Below are positions 15,809 to 23,945 of a stretch of 56,604 nt of DNA, piece after piece. The number at the start of each line of letters is the position of its first letter. Position 1 is the stretch's first letter. The DNA is from 2-12-FULL-41-17 sp964562855. GTDB taxonomy: Bacteria; Patescibacteriota; Microgenomatia; Curtissbacterales; GWA2-41-24. The position numbers and the translations under genes were made by a program. The DNA is taken from positions 1 through 56,604 of the forward strand of contig CAZLVB010000003.1 of assembly GCA_964562855.1 (NCBI GenBank), given 5' to 3'. The notes beneath the pieces were generated by a model. The model made no database searches, was not told the DNA's origin, and worked only from the letters and a program-made list of their open reading frames with translations.

Positions 15809-17201
15809 GGAATTCCTGCCAGATTAATTGATAGTACTGGGTGGCTGCCGGATCGTTTGTGACCCCTTGGATTTGCATATTCAAAGCCCTTATAAAGATT
15901 TCGTTTTCGACAGCATCAAGTAACTTTTGGTGGTTTGCGGCTAAAGTTTTGATTTGAGCTTCTTCAAACATGGCTAAAAGGCCGGGATCTTTCTGGTCAA
16001 AGAGTCTGGTTAAGGCGTAATTTTCCCATATCGGCAAAACTTCGGCGAAATAACCGGAAAGATATTTGTCGTCCAATTGCAAACCCGGGCCGGAAAGAAC
16101 GTTGGCGTATTTTAAGAGGGCGGCGTTTTGTTCCAGCCAGTCGATGGCCAGGCTATGGATAGGGCTTGAGGCTTTTAACTGCTCCAGACGGTCATGCTGG
16201 TCTTGAGCAAACTGCGCGAAGTTGGGGGAGTTGTTAATTTGGCCTTCGGTTTCTTGGGCAAACTGTCCATAAAGAGGGGAATCGAGCATTTGCGCAAACA
16301 GCGGTCTTTCGAGTGGGTATTTAATCGGCCCGTTTTCGGAAGGAAGCGCAATTGACTGGCCCACATAAAAAGTATAGGGGACAGACGCAACTTTGGAAAA
16401 TGCGCTGCCATAAAGCATTTTTTCGCCAAAAATATTTTGGGGAGAATAATCGGTGTAAGGGGCAATAATTTGAGGATCAAGCTCTTCTAATTTGGCGAGT
16501 GTTTCCGGCGTGTAGTTTAGAGAAAGGGTGGGGTTGTTGAGATTTATTCTGAAATAACCCGAAAGTTCATTAAGAATGTTGGTAAGATTACCTTCTTCTC
16601 CAAAGAAAATAACAGTCGGCTTTTCGGGATCCTGCGAAAACCGGGCTGCGCTGGCTATGCCTTCTACGATGTAAACATTGATGTTGCCGATATGCGGGAA
16701 TTTTTCAAAAGCCTGCTCAACAGTCAATTTTGCCTGGCTCCAGCTTTCTTGAGTAACTTGTGAGTCCGGGGATTGCGGTGCAATTGTCCAATTACCAGAA
16801 GGTTTATTTTCAACCGGTTGCGGTGTTTCAGTCTGCTGGGGTGTAGGTATCGGCGTTTCGGAAACGGAAGATGCTGTGGGAGTTGCGGTAGGTGATGGGG
16901 TCTCTGTGGAGGGGGGACTTGTTTTTATGGGTATGACCCTGACATCTGTAGCATCCGTTGTTGGTTCAATAGTTTTTGCGGCAGTTGGCTGATTGGTTGG
17001 GCTCTCGGTCCCTTCACTATCAAGCCTATCTGCAGCTGTTAAGCCTGCGAAAATTGCAAGTCCCGCGCCAATGACGGATCCTGCGACTTTAACCGGTTTA
17101 GGGGTTTTTGAAAGACGTTCTTTTAGCCAATTTTTGCGCTGATTAACTTGCGATTGACTATCTTGGGGTTGCTCGGATTCCGCTCTCACTTCACCTGCCA
17201 T
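15804..17201 (-). CDS. Membrane-anchored protein with Pro/Thr/Ser-rich linker, unknown role
   Basis: 465 aa. A charged N-terminal tail (about 1-38) precedes a membrane helix (VAGSVIGAGLAIFAGLTAA). A linker of about 90 residues rich in Thr, Pro and Ser, with many TP/SP/PT steps, then leads to a helical globular domain (about 150-465). The linker resembles cell-wall-spanning spacers of surface proteins. I see no HExxH, nucleophile motif or known domain. The start is chosen from the promoter 8 nt upstream. Its stop codon lies in the structured element. Confidence 0.65.
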   Translation of the reverse strand: MAGEVRAESEQPQDSQSQVNQRKNWLKERLSKTPKPVKVAGSVIGAGLAIFAGLTAADRLDSEGTESPTNQPTAAKTIEPTTDATDVRVIPIKTSPPSTETPSPTATPTASSVSETPIPTPQQTETPQPVENKPSGNWTIAPQSPDSQVTQESWSQAKLTVEQAFEKFPHIGNINVYIVEGIASAARFSQDPEKPTVIFFGEEGNLTNILNELSGYFRINLNNPTLSLNYTPETLAKLEELDPQIIAPYTDYSPQNIFGEKMLYGSAFSKVASVPYTFYVGQSIALPSENGPIKYPLERPLFAQMLDSPLYGQFAQETEGQINNSPNFAQFAQDQHDRLEQLKASSPIHSLAIDWLEQNAALLKYANVLSGPGLQLDDKYLSGYFAEVLPIWENYALTRLFDQKDPGLLAMFEEAQIKTLAANHQKLLDAVENEIFIRALNMQIQGVTNDPAATQYYQLIWQEFR

Positions 17202-17209
17202 TCAATATG

Positions 17210-17239
17210 ATTGTACTTGATGCTTGTGGTTGCTTGCAA
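17210..17239 (-). promoter_or_regulatory. Promoter of the 465-aa protein gene, leaderless spacing
   Basis: Minus strand: TTGCAA (17239-17234), 18-nt spacer, TACAAT (17215-17210), eight bases to ATG 17201. A strong -10 box; no ribosome binding site. Confidence 0.6.
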
Positions 17240-17280
17240 AACGTTTTTCTGATATACCTCACTTAACGCTAGAAGCGTTA

Positions 17281-17372
17281 AGAATTTCTAATTTCTAATT
17301 TCTAATTTCTAACTAATTTGAACATTTTCAAATTTTCAAATTATTTAGGTCAATTAGTAATTAGGTTAATTA
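17281..17372. repeat. AT-rich simple repeats (TTTCTAA / AATTAGG units)
   Basis: Tandem ATTTCTA units, then TTTCAAA units, then GGTCAATTAG and GGTTAATTAG units. The same family recurs at 18239-18390, in frame inside the GT2 gene at 28811-28892, and near 55850-55920. Confidence 0.7.
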
Positions 17373-17399
17373 GGGCACTTGACGCGTAAGCGTCTGCCC
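17373..17399 (+). other. GNRA-capped hairpin just before the nnrD start
   Basis: Outer stem GGGCA/TGCCC, a 3-nt bulge, inner stem GACGC/GCGTC, tetraloop GTAA. It ends 2 nt before ATG 17402, so in a transcript it would cover the ribosome entry site. It may be a repeat remnant or a translational control element. Confidence 0.5.
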
Positions 17400-17401
17400 A
17401 A

Positions 17402-18238
17402 ATGGATTTATCTAAGATATACCCACCTCGTCCCGAGTGGGTTCATAAAGGGAATTTCGGTTCAGTTCTGGTCGTTTGCGGCTCCAAACTTTACAGCGGT
17501 TCGGCAACGCTGGCGGGGGTGGCGGCGCTTAGGGCCGGAGCAGATTTAGTTTCGGTTGTTGCCCCGTCTCGTGCTGCCGAGGTTGCCGCCCATACTTTGC
17601 CGGACTTAATAACCTATCCTCTTGCCGGCGGGCATTTGACCGGCAGTCATGTCAACGATGTTTTGGATATCGCTCATCTTAGACGGGTCAACAGTCTGGT
17701 TTTGGGATGCGGCTTGGGCAGGCATCAGTCGACAATAAAAGCCATACACACTTTGATACAGAGAGTTATAGTACCGCAAGTAATCGATGCGGATGCCCTT
17801 TATGCGCTATCCCTCAAACCCGAATTGGCGGTGGGCAAGCAAATCATATTGACACCACACGCGGGAGAACTGGCGATGCTTTTAGGGTTGGAGCAAGCTC
17901 CCGGCGATTTTGAGTCGCGGCTGACGGCAGCCAAGCAAGCGGCAGTTAAATACCGTTCACCGGTTCTTCTAAAGGGGCATATCGACATTGTTACGGATGG
18001 TCATGTGACCATTACCAACAATACCGGCTCCACTTACATGACCAAAGGCGGTTTTGGTGACACGCTTTCGGGAATTGTCGGTGCTTTGCTGGCAAGGGGT
18101 GTCGGGCTTTTAGAGGCAGCCCACGCCGCAGCTTATATTAACGGTAAGGCCGGGGAGATTGCCTGCAGCCAGTTTGGTGAAGGAGTAGTGGCAAGTGACA
18201 TTTTTGGGGCAATACCAAAGGTAATAAGTAGTACTTAA
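17402..18238 (+). CDS. nnrD: ADP-dependent NAD(P)H-hydrate dehydratase
   Basis: It repairs hydrated NADH/NADPH (NADHX) with ADP as energy source; ribokinase-like fold. Evidence: HKGNFGSVLVVCGSKLYSGS near the N-terminus, AGADLVSVVAP, ILTPHAGELAMLLG, VLLKGHIDIVTDG, and the nucleotide/Mg loop NNTGSTYMTKGGFGDTLSGI with the catalytic Asp. 278 aa is typical for the stand-alone dehydratase without the NnrE epimerase domain; no epimerase gene is seen. The protein is cytosolic. It is flanked on both sides by AT-rich repeats, and a hairpin sits against the start codon. Confidence 0.9.
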   Translation: MDLSKIYPPRPEWVHKGNFGSVLVVCGSKLYSGSATLAGVAALRAGADLVSVVAPSRAAEVAAHTLPDLITYPLAGGHLTGSHVNDVLDIAHLRRVNSLVLGCGLGRHQSTIKAIHTLIQRVIVPQVIDADALYALSLKPELAVGKQIILTPHAGELAMLLGLEQAPGDFESRLTAAKQAAVKYRSPVLLKGHIDIVTDGHVTITNNTGSTYMTKGGFGDTLSGIVGALLARGVGLLEAAHAAAYINGKAGEIACSQFGEGVVASDIFGAIPKVISST

Positions 18239-18390
18239 ATTTCTAATTTCTAATTATTCTAATTTCTAATAAGCAAAGCTTGTTAGAAACAGACTTCGTC
18301 TATTTCTAATCAATTTTTAAATTTAAAAAATTTCTAAATTATTTAGGTCAATTAGAGTAATTAGGTTAATTAGGTCAATTTCTTGAACTG
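18239..18390. repeat. AT-rich simple repeats after nnrD
   Basis: ATTTCTA units, a short imperfect hairpin around AAGCTTGTTAGAAACAGACTTCG, then GGTCAATTAG/GTAATTAGG units as at 17281-17372. No gene is seen. Confidence 0.65.
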
Positions 18391-18404
18391 AGCAAAGTAG
18401 CCTA

Positions 18405-18434
18405 TTGAATAAGCTTCGGTTTTACCTTTATATT
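18405..18434 (+). promoter_or_regulatory. Promoter of the first GT-C-like gene, leaderless spacing
   Basis: TTGAAT (18405-18410), 18-nt spacer, TATATT (18429-18434), eight bases to ATG 18443. This favours that ATG over the GTG at 18437. Confidence 0.5.
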
Positions 18435-18442
18435 AAGTGTTA

Positions 18443-19843
18443 ATGGAGAAAAAGGAGGAGGTACCCGAAAGGTCTAATCTTTGGCTTGATCAGAAAAGCG
18501 CCGTCGTTGTTTCCGGAAAACTTTTTGATCCGATAACCAGTGTCTTTTTTATTGTTCTGGCGGTTTTTTCTTTCATTGTTTTTTGGCCAATTATTTCGGT
18601 TGTCGAATTTAAAGCCGCCTTCAATACACCCGTACTACCTGTCTTTATTAATTTTTTTAAAACGTTTGGTATAAACGGTGATGATTCCATTAGAATAATC
18701 TTTGTCTTCTCTTTTGTCTGTGCCACAGTCGGTGTTTATTTGTTGGTTAGAGATTTGATACTTAGGCAAGTGCCGCCGATTTTTGCGGCTATTCTCTATA
18801 TAATTGCGCCCGTACCGCTTTTTGTTTTGAATTTATTGCAGCGAGGCTTGATGGATGTTGAATTGGCAAGCGCCGAGTCGTTTCTTTCGGTAATTTATGG
18901 TCAGGTTGATGCTTTTTTGGCCTTAGCCTTGATTCCATACGCGGCAATTTTTCTCTTGAAATTTCTAAAATCGGGTTCCGCCTTGAAATTGGCCGCTGGT
19001 GTAATTTTAAGCGCGGTTATTTTTTTGACCAATGAATCGCAATCGTTAAGTCTTATTTTAGTTCTTTTGGTGCTTTTGGTGACTGAGGTGTTTTTGGGCC
19101 AGGCAAGGCTAAAAATCAAGCGATTTATCCAATTTTTTTCAATTTCCACAGCACTTGTTTCTTTTTGGTATCTGCCGATTTTTCTTTCCGCGCCGCAACA
19201 ATTATTTGCCAGCCAATTTATTGCTAATTTGAAATATTTATTTCCGCTACCTTTTATAGTGGGGACTTTATCGCTTTTGTTTTCATTTGTGGTTTTCGGC
19301 AGGAGGGAAGACAGGCAGGGCATTTTTGCTTCATTTTTACTTTTTATTGTCTTTTTCTCTTTATCTGCCGATTGGTTTATAAACGACCGAACTTATGCGG
19401 CCCATCCTAACAGGTTAATTGCCAATCTTGTGATGTTTGCCACCATGGTATCGGCACTTTCAATTTCAATGCTTTTTGATAAATTAAACCTTGTCCGTTA
19501 TTTGGGGTTTGAAAGGTGGGCGATGCCTGCAAAAATCCTGGGCACAATGGCTTTCGGTTTTTTGAGTTTTTTAGCTATTCTGTCCGGCAGCATTTTAATT
19601 TCGCCATTTGCAATTAAATTTGTCAGCGGACCGGGGGGAATCTGGATTAAGGTTAGGGAAGCGCTTGCCGCGGACAGGGCAGAAACTATTGGCAGCGGCG
19701 AAAATCTGAGATTAATTACCTCTTTACCGTTAAATTGGCAGCTTGTAGCGGGGATTGCTATTTCTTTAGTGGCATTTAGCGTTTTAGTGATAAGTCTTTT
19801 TAAAAATATAAGCCTTGATGAAGACTCTTCTTTGGATAGCTAA
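18443..19843 (+). CDS. Polytopic membrane protein, GT-C-like
   Basis: About 466 aa with roughly ten hydrophobic helices after a short charged start (MEKKEEVPERSNLWL). The layout of long loops and the phrase FWYLPIFLS parallel the next gene (FWYNLPFIS), so both probably belong to the GT-C-like group of polyprenyl-sugar-using membrane proteins. I see no conserved acidic D-D/E pair in the first loop. It overlaps the next gene by 26 nt and is surely co-transcribed. A role in surface glycan or glycoprotein synthesis is inferred. Confidence 0.65.
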   Translation: MEKKEEVPERSNLWLDQKSAVVVSGKLFDPITSVFFIVLAVFSFIVFWPIISVVEFKAAFNTPVLPVFINFFKTFGINGDDSIRIIFVFSFVCATVGVYLLVRDLILRQVPPIFAAILYIIAPVPLFVLNLLQRGLMDVELASAESFLSVIYGQVDAFLALALIPYAAIFLLKFLKSGSALKLAAGVILSAVIFLTNESQSLSLILVLLVLLVTEVFLGQARLKIKRFIQFFSISTALVSFWYLPIFLSAPQQLFASQFIANLKYLFPLPFIVGTLSLLFSFVVFGRREDRQGIFASFLLFIVFFSLSADWFINDRTYAAHPNRLIANLVMFATMVSALSISMLFDKLNLVRYLGFERWAMPAKILGTMAFGFLSFLAILSGSILISPFAIKFVSGPGGIWIKVREALAADRAETIGSGENLRLITSLPLNWQLVAGIAISLVAFSVLVISLFKNISLDEDSSLDS

Positions 19844-21899
19844 AAATCACCTGCTTTCGATATTAGTTGCTGTTTTTTCGACTGTTGTCATCGCCTTTTT
19901 TAATTTCGGCGTCATTGCTTATTTTTTTGAGGGTGAATTTAACCAAAATTTAGGCTCAATTGAGATTTCATATATCCAAATGGCTAAATTTTGGCTGGAA
20001 TCCGCCTCTGGCGGATGGCAGCCACTTTGGTATTTAGGCTACCCTTGGCATGTTTTTTATACGCCTCTTTTGCCGGCCTTAGAGGTTCTTTTAAGCCGAA
20101 TTCTGGATTTTAGTTTTGCCCACGCGTACAGGGTTATTGTGGCCTCGGCTTATATCCTGGTTCCCGTCTCTCTCTATTTTTTTGTCTGGCAGATTACAAA
20201 AAGCAAACTTGGAGCGTTTGTGGCAGCGTTTTTTTACAGCATTTTTCCTTCTGTCATTGCCCTGATCTTCAGTGACGTGGCCTCCGATACCTTGAGCGGC
20301 GGTTTTGAGCCAAGACGCTTTGCAATCCTGGTTCGTTGGGGGGAAGGGCCACACACGCTGGCTTTGGTGTTTTTACCACTTTTTGGGCTTTTTTTGGGCA
20401 AAGCTTTGGAAAATAAAAGATTAATTAACCTGCTTTTGGCAAGTTTTTTCTTTGGGCTTGTGGCATTGACCAATGCAGTTGTCGTTTGGGCGGCATTTCT
20501 TTTGGCGGCCGCCTTGATTTTAGGGGAGATGGCCCAAAAAGATGCGGATTTAATATTTTTGATCAAGAGAATTTTTGCCTTTGGTGTTTTATCATTTGGC
20601 CTTTTAGCCTTCTGGTACAATCTGCCGTTTATTTCGACATTTTTTAGGGAAGGCGGGCAATCTTTGAACAACTGGCTGGCTCTGTTTCCCTGGCAGCTTT
20701 TAATAATCGGCTTTTTAGCTTTCGGGTTTTTTCTGTTGATCAAAAAGTTTTTGGGTAGCTTTAAGGGCCTGGTTTTTTCGGTTGTGTGGTTTCTGATGCT
20801 TTTTGCCATTGTTTATACCTATTACGCTTCGGGCGACAGCCAGATCGAGTATGCGCCCCAAGCCCTTAGGCTTAACACAGAGGTCGATTTGGCACTAAGT
20901 GTACTTGTAGGCGCTGCTATCTCGAACCTTTATTTGTATGCTTTAAAAATCAAGGGATTTTATAAGCTGCCAGCGGTGTTAGGGGTCATTGTTATCTTTT
21001 TGGTTATTCTTGCAGGTTTTTTTCTAGAGGGCAAGAAACTTTTGGAAACTTTACCGGCTTATTCGAAGCCTGCGGCATCTGTGGAAAACACGGCAGAATA
21101 CAGAGTTTCTCAGAGGTTAAAAAGTATGACCGCCGGCACGAATCAGCGTGTTTTGGCACCGGGAAATTACGCTTTTTGGCTTAACTATTTTGTTGACGTG
21201 CCTCAAGTAAGGGGTGCATTATACCAGTCCTCGACTCACTTTTGGCCTGAGCATATTTATTATCAAATCACAAACAGCAACGATGAAGATACCTCTCTTG
21301 CATGGTTAAAAATAGCCAACATAGGAAAATTAATTTACACGAGTGTCGGCTCAGCTGAGCCATTTAAAGACTACAAGGTTAAGCGGGAAAAGTTTGACAA
21401 TATTCTTGCGCCGGTTTCGGAAGAAAAGGGAGATGTTTTTTATACAGTTCCTTTGAAAAATGATTCGCTGGCCAAGGTTGTTGATGAAAATAAATTAAAA
21501 GAACTTGAAAAACCGTCTAATGCAATAGATTCAGAGCCGATATATGCTTATCTGGCGTGGCTTGAAGAGAAGAGTGACCGCAGGCTGAATTTTGAAAAAA
21601 TTTCAAACAGCAGATACAGGATAAGCGGTGAGGTTTCGGATTCGGAAGCGGTTTTGGTTCAACAGACTTATGATTCGGGCTGGAAAGTTGAAGGTGGGGG
21701 ATGGAGGGTGGCCAAGGACCCTTTAGATTTTACAGTCCTTATTCCCAAAAAGGCCGGAAATTTTGAGATCGATTTAATCTACACAAAACCACTCCCGGTT
21801 TATTTTGGGTATCTAATCACCCTGATTACGCTCATCTACATAGGTTATCGGATCACGATCCCGTATCGTGATCATCGTAGTCGTGCATTAAATGTTTGA
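19818..21899 (+). CDS. Large polytopic membrane protein, 6-pyruvoyl-tetrahydropterin-synthase-related/YfhO-like
   Basis: 693 aa, with about twelve helices in the first 400 residues and a soluble C-terminal domain. The first outer loop has WQPLWYLGYPWHVFYTPLLP, characteristic of the family often labelled 6-pyruvoyl-tetrahydropterin synthase-related, which is thought to be GT-C-like. The C-terminal part (VLVQQTYDSGWKVEGGGW ... FEIDLIYTKPLPVYFGYLI) matches the beta domain seen at the end of YfhO-type proteins. ATG 19818 is preferred over TTG 19815. The last residues (ITIPYRDHRSRALNV) are encoded by a REP palindrome shared with the opposite-strand transposase gene. Confidence 0.65.
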   Translation: MKTLLWIAKNHLLSILVAVFSTVVIAFFNFGVIAYFFEGEFNQNLGSIEISYIQMAKFWLESASGGWQPLWYLGYPWHVFYTPLLPALEVLLSRILDFSFAHAYRVIVASAYILVPVSLYFFVWQITKSKLGAFVAAFFYSIFPSVIALIFSDVASDTLSGGFEPRRFAILVRWGEGPHTLALVFLPLFGLFLGKALENKRLINLLLASFFFGLVALTNAVVVWAAFLLAAALILGEMAQKDADLIFLIKRIFAFGVLSFGLLAFWYNLPFISTFFREGGQSLNNWLALFPWQLLIIGFLAFGFFLLIKKFLGSFKGLVFSVVWFLMLFAIVYTYYASGDSQIEYAPQALRLNTEVDLALSVLVGAAISNLYLYALKIKGFYKLPAVLGVIVIFLVILAGFFLEGKKLLETLPAYSKPAASVENTAEYRVSQRLKSMTAGTNQRVLAPGNYAFWLNYFVDVPQVRGALYQSSTHFWPEHIYYQITNSNDEDTSLAWLKIANIGKLIYTSVGSAEPFKDYKVKREKFDNILAPVSEEKGDVFYTVPLKNDSLAKVVDENKLKELEKPSNAIDSEPIYAYLAWLEEKSDRRLNFEKISNSRYRISGEVSDSEAVLVQQTYDSGWKVEGGGWRVAKDPLDFTVLIPKKAGNFEIDLIYTKPLPVYFGYLITLITLIYIGYRITIPYRDHRSRALNV
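21851..21873. repeat. REP palindrome (core CGATCCCGTATCG)
   Basis: Perfect 9-bp arms GATCACGAT / ATCGTGATC around CCCGT. It lies in the overlapping 3' ends of the GT-C gene and the transposase gene, coding on both strands. Confidence 0.85.
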
Positions 21900-22521
21900 T
21901 TTTTTCAAGCTTCCTGCCATAACTTTCCTGATCATGCACAAATTGCTTATAGTCTTCCTTAGACTTGAAATACGCTAGCAACTTTTCGGGACTGGCAAGG
22001 CCATTTGTGGAATCTCCAACGTAGCTTAAGTAAGAAGACCAATTGTACTTGCTAAGGTCAGAGGCAATACCGGAAACCACAGGATTCAAGTGAATATATC
22101 TTGCGACATGAAGTAATTGGTCGTCGGTTTCTATATGCACACTTTTGAAACGGCCAGTAAAAAGAGGCCCAGACCGTTTATATTTGACACTAACGTAATG
22201 AGAATAGCTGTTAGCTAAGTGCCTAATGTAGGAGGTTAGTCCACCATCAACTAGCTGTTTTGCCAATAAATGAAAATGGTTGGGCATTAAACAATAGGCA
22301 AGAATTTCTACTTTATATTCTTCAGCCTGTAACGATACGGGATCGTGAAGGGGGAGGGCGCGCCTTTTTTGATAGCTGAACTTACTGTTTTTACTCTTGT
22401 AATGAATGGCTGCACCCAAGAATTGCCTGTAATCCTCTTCCGAAAAGAAAATTTTGGCCTTATTCACCCCTCTATTGAATACGTGATAAATGTTGTCGGT
22501 GATTATTGGATATTTTCTCAT
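21853..22521 (-). CDS. REP-associated tyrosine transposase (RAYT, IS200-like Y1 family)
   Basis: This 222-aa Y1 HUH protein opens YPIITDNIYHVFNRGVNKAK. It has the metal-binding HUH in YCLMPNHFHLLAKQ, SGPLFTGRFKSVHIETDD, and the likely nucleophile Tyr in ARYIHLNPV. Such enzymes cut single-stranded DNA at REP hairpins and are usually single-copy domesticated genes. REP palindromes with core CGATACGGGATCG lie at both ends of the gene and one is read in frame inside it (encoding LHDPVSL), so its own gene has been invaded by the repeat. Its end overlaps the convergent GT-C gene by 47 nt. Confidence 0.85.
   Translation of the reverse strand: MRKYPIITDNIYHVFNRGVNKAKIFFSEEDYRQFLGAAIHYKSKNSKFSYQKRRALPLHDPVSLQAEEYKVEILAYCLMPNHFHLLAKQLVDGGLTSYIRHLANSYSHYVSVKYKRSGPLFTGRFKSVHIETDDQLLHVARYIHLNPVVSGIASDLSKYNWSSYLSYVGDSTNGLASPEKLLAYFKSKEDYKQFVHDQESYGRKLEKIKHLMHDYDDHDTGS
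22332..22346. repeat. REP palindrome inside the RAYT gene
   Basis: ACGAT-ACGGG-ATCGT followed by GAAGGGG. It is read in frame in the transposase between KFSYQKRRA and AEEYKVEIL. Confidence 0.75.
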
Positions 22522-22536
22522 AGCAAAATAATACCA

Positions 22537-22555
22537 TCACGATACGGGATCGTGA
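22537..22555. repeat. REP palindrome upstream of the RAYT gene
   Basis: TCACGAT-ACGGG-ATCGTGA followed by AGGGG. It lies between the transposase start and the exosortase stop. Same core and same flank as the copy inside the gene. Confidence 0.85.
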
Positions 22556-22560
22556 AGGGG

Positions 22561-23139
22561 TTAGGTTTTTTCTTCCAATACGTAGGCGTACGTAAACCAC
22601 CAGAAGAAAAATAGCCACAAAATTACCGCCAAAAGCGAACCGTAATCATGGACAATAATGCCAGCGGACTGGCCGAAAAAGTAGGCAGTCAAAACGACCA
22701 CTACAATCCTTAGAATATTAATCCAGAAAGTCCCCAGCGCCCCAATGACAAGAGCTTTAACTTTGGAAACATTAGTGTATTTGTCGCCTTGAAGGCCGAT
22801 AAAGGCCGTAGTTGCAAAAAACAAAAGCGACTGCCAACCGATGCAGTTCCAGACAATTTCGGCCAAAAACGGTGCCGAATTGCCTAAAACTACGTATTCG
22901 CGCGTTACACCGACATCAAACCCCAAAACTTTTAAAACGACGGCGACCATGCGTACTTCAAAGGGCACAATCACTTCGCGGATAAACCAATAGCCGCGAA
23001 GATTAATGACAATTCTGGTAAGAATGTCGTTGAAAGTTGCCAGAAAAGGCATGAAGATTAGGACCAAAACGAGAATCAGAAAGAGAGCGACAAAGGTATC
23101 TTTGGAAACTGAAACTGTTCTAAATTTAGGCGCTATCAT
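22561..23139 (-). CDS. Exosortase/archaeosortase-family transpeptidase (locus 1)
   Basis: 192 aa with about six to seven membrane helices. The catalytic signature of exosortases is visible: Cys99 in WNCIGWQS, Arg144 in WINILRIVV, His164 in IVHDYGSLL. Exosortases cleave C-terminal sorting signals at the membrane and transfer the protein to a carrier or glycolipid. The likely substrate is the 2310-aa protein at the head of the same operon, which ends in VPEK, a hydrophobic stretch and basic residues. The gene starts 2 nt after the stop of the 267-aa gene. It resembles the exosortase of locus 2 (WNC-GWQS, N-LRI, HDY shared). Confidence 0.85.
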   Translation of the reverse strand: MIAPKFRTVSVSKDTFVALFLILVLVLIFMPFLATFNDILTRIVINLRGYWFIREVIVPFEVRMVAVVLKVLGFDVGVTREYVVLGNSAPFLAEIVWNCIGWQSLLFFATTAFIGLQGDKYTNVSKVKALVIGALGTFWINILRIVVVVLTAYFFGQSAGIIVHDYGSLLAVILWLFFFWWFTYAYVLEEKT

Positions 23140-23141
23140 AA

Positions 23142-23945
23142 TTAAAAATTATCAGAAATTACGATTTCTTGAATCGGTCCAATTAAATTTTGCCCACTGA
23201 CCTCGCTTGGCACTGTCTTTGGAAAACTTTCCCGCTTTCGCTCACCACCAACAAAAATTCTTTTTACTGAAAGCGTAGTTGAAAAATCCCATCTAAACTC
23301 CAAATCAAAATTTTTACCTTGGCAATCAGCGCCCAGTTCAATGTTCGGGTCATCTTCACCTTCCTGCCCTCTACTGTCATATGTATCAAATCCAATCGTA
23401 CAGCCTGCAAAAGCTATCACAAAAACATTTTTCCTGTCTTTCCCATTAAAATTTCCCAAAAAGAGCACCATATCGTCATCTCCACCGTTATATTTAAAGC
23501 TAAATTTTACGCTTCCTTGGCTTAAATTCAGCCCACCAGCGCCCGTCAAGCCTCTCAAGTTTGCTAACTTATCTCCATAGTAGTCTAAAATATCCGGGGG
23601 TTCAGGACTCTTTTGAGTCGAGGATTTATTATCATTTGCCAAAGGTGTAAGAGTTGGAATTAAAGTTGAGGCTTTTGCAGCGTTTTGCACAGACGCTGCC
23701 GAAGCTGTTGGCATGGGAGTCGGAGTTTGGGAAAGTTTTGCGGCATCAGTTGTCTCATCTAGCGCTATTTTTTCTCCGGCAACTTGATTTTCACCAAATT
23801 TCGGTAAATTCTGCCAAAATTGGTTGTCAAACTTCACAATAACAAAAACCACCGCACCGATCACCAGCCACAACACTAGTGAGATGGCAACCTTGATTAC
23901 CAAATCGTTTTTTAGTTTACTGATCAGTTTCCTGGGCAAATTCAT
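23142..23945 (-). CDS. Anchored protein between the giant GT2 protein and its exosortase
   Basis: 267 aa. The start is taken as ATG 23945 because it overlaps the TGA of the giant gene (ATGA), which indicates translational coupling; the frame stays open further upstream but only within the giant gene. There is an N-terminal helix (VAISLVLWLVIGAVVFVIV), a Thr/Pro/Ala-rich linker, then a beta-rich outer domain with two Cys (AGCTIGFDTY and ADCQGKNF). No family recognised. It has no counterpart in locus 2. It may be an accessory to sorting or an assembled subunit. Confidence 0.65.
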   Translation of the reverse strand: MNLPRKLISKLKNDLVIKVAISLVLWLVIGAVVFVIVKFDNQFWQNLPKFGENQVAGEKIALDETTDAAKLSQTPTPMPTASAASVQNAAKASTLIPTLTPLANDNKSSTQKSPEPPDILDYYGDKLANLRGLTGAGGLNLSQGSVKFSFKYNGGDDDMVLFLGNFNGKDRKNVFVIAFAGCTIGFDTYDSRGQEGEDDPNIELGADCQGKNFDLEFRWDFSTTLSVKRIFVGGERKRESFPKTVPSEVSGQNLIGPIQEIVISDNF